Part shown: positions 63,640 through 64,000 of the stretch, one piece after another
Layout of the letters: each line of letters opens with the position of its first letter
How positions within the stretch are numbered: position 1 is the stretch's first letter
Assembly: GCA_964017195.1 (NCBI GenBank)
Contig: OZ024889.1
Location: 58,103,574-58,167,573 of the forward strand
DNA length: 64,000 nt
Direction of reading: 5' to 3'
Source of the DNA: Siderastrea radians
Lineage: Eukaryota; Cnidaria; Anthozoa; Scleractinia; Rhizangiidae
Position numbers and translations under genes: made by a program
The notes under the pieces: generated by a model
Told to the model about the DNA's origin: nothing
The model's input: the letters and a program-made list of their open reading frames with translations, nothing else
Databases searched by the model: none

Positions 63640-64000
63640 TCTTCCTCCTCCACAAGGCCTTGGTTGGGAAGTGAACAATGTTGGTGCTCTAGAAATTAAG
63701 GGGACGGAAGATGAATTGATGTCTCAAGAGCTGGCGGATATCAAAGTTGACAGTCTTGCAGGAGACGATGAAGACGACGAAGGGATTCCCGAGCTGGAAA
63801 ATATTGTGGATTTTGATTTTTGATGCATTGTAGAAACGGCGTACAGGTGTGTATTCATATCAAAGGCATGTGCCCTTTTGCAGTATTAGAATATTGAATG
63901 CCTTTTTTTAGTGGTTGTCAACATAATCGTGACTTGGGGACCCTGTGGTTTTTTTGTTTCAGAGAAAAACCACTGCAGGAGACGATGATGACAAGTAACA
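63640..64000 (+). repeat. Right arm of the inverted duplication (runs to window end)
   Basis: It mirrors 62522-62880. The upstream exon frame is broken here (stop in GAAATTAAG, extra bases after it). An acidic frame ending ELENIVDFDF and a stop is present. The last exon, after TTTTTTGTTTCAG, ends GGAGACGATGATGACAAGTAA at the window edge. The unit probably continues outside. Confidence 0.55.

Overview
The window looks like an intron-rich, AT-rich, transposon-dense metazoan genome, most likely an anthozoan cnidarian such as a stony coral. That placement is an inference. It rests on a CTHRC1-like collagen gene, an intronless class A GPCR, small secreted VWA-PAN genes, MITE-rich intergenic DNA, BEL/Pao and Gypsy LTR elements, a CR1-type LINE and a tandem tRNA-containing repeat. 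No single marker gene fixes the species.

Host genes lie between 9.6 and 35.1 kb, all on the minus strand. (1) 9604-11181 is a complete three-exon CTHRC1-like gene (241 aa: signal peptide, 22 Gly-X-Y triplets, Cys-rich CTHRC domain). (2) 18541-19463 is a single-exon rhodopsin-class GPCR broken by a 2-nt expansion in a GA run. (3) 20399-20638 is the decayed 5' third of a paralogous GPCR. (4) 22368-26424 and 29342-35095 are tandem duplicates of a six-exon gene for a small secreted protein (signal peptide, von Willebrand A, PAN/apple). The right copy reads through all splice sites (293 aa). The left copy lost the end of exon 3 and its splice donor. The left copy also carries an intact antisense tRNA-Leu(CAG) in intron 3, while the right copy has only a decayed tRNA at the same place.

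The first 9.3 kb and 11.2-18.5 kb hold no convincing gene. They hold several terminal-inverted-repeat elements, including a group flanked by TTAA, plus inverted duplications and microsatellites.

The right half is a retroelement stack. A BEL/Pao element (38178-52537; LTRs differ at one site; ATTAC target duplication) is interrupted by a complete Gypsy element (42180-48735; LTRs identical; CTTA duplication) and, in its integrase region, by a five-unit array of a ~251-bp tRNA-containing repeat (50191-51414) bounded by one 13-bp target duplication. The Gypsy Pol begins with a MYND-type zinc finger. Next to this lies a near full-length LINE on the minus strand (about 53091-59276), with an SGNH-hydrolase-like ORF1 and an APE endonuclease/RT ORF2 broken by one stop. 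It is bracketed on both sides by (GTA)n. A 5'-truncated second LINE follows (59870-60430). The window ends in an unidentified inverted duplication carrying acidic 3' exons around minisatellites (62522-64000).

The best leads for something new are the MYND finger in the Gypsy Pol, the LINE inside (TAC)n, the multimeric tRNA-repeat insertion, and the gain/loss history of the GPCR/VWA-PAN/tRNA-Leu cluster.
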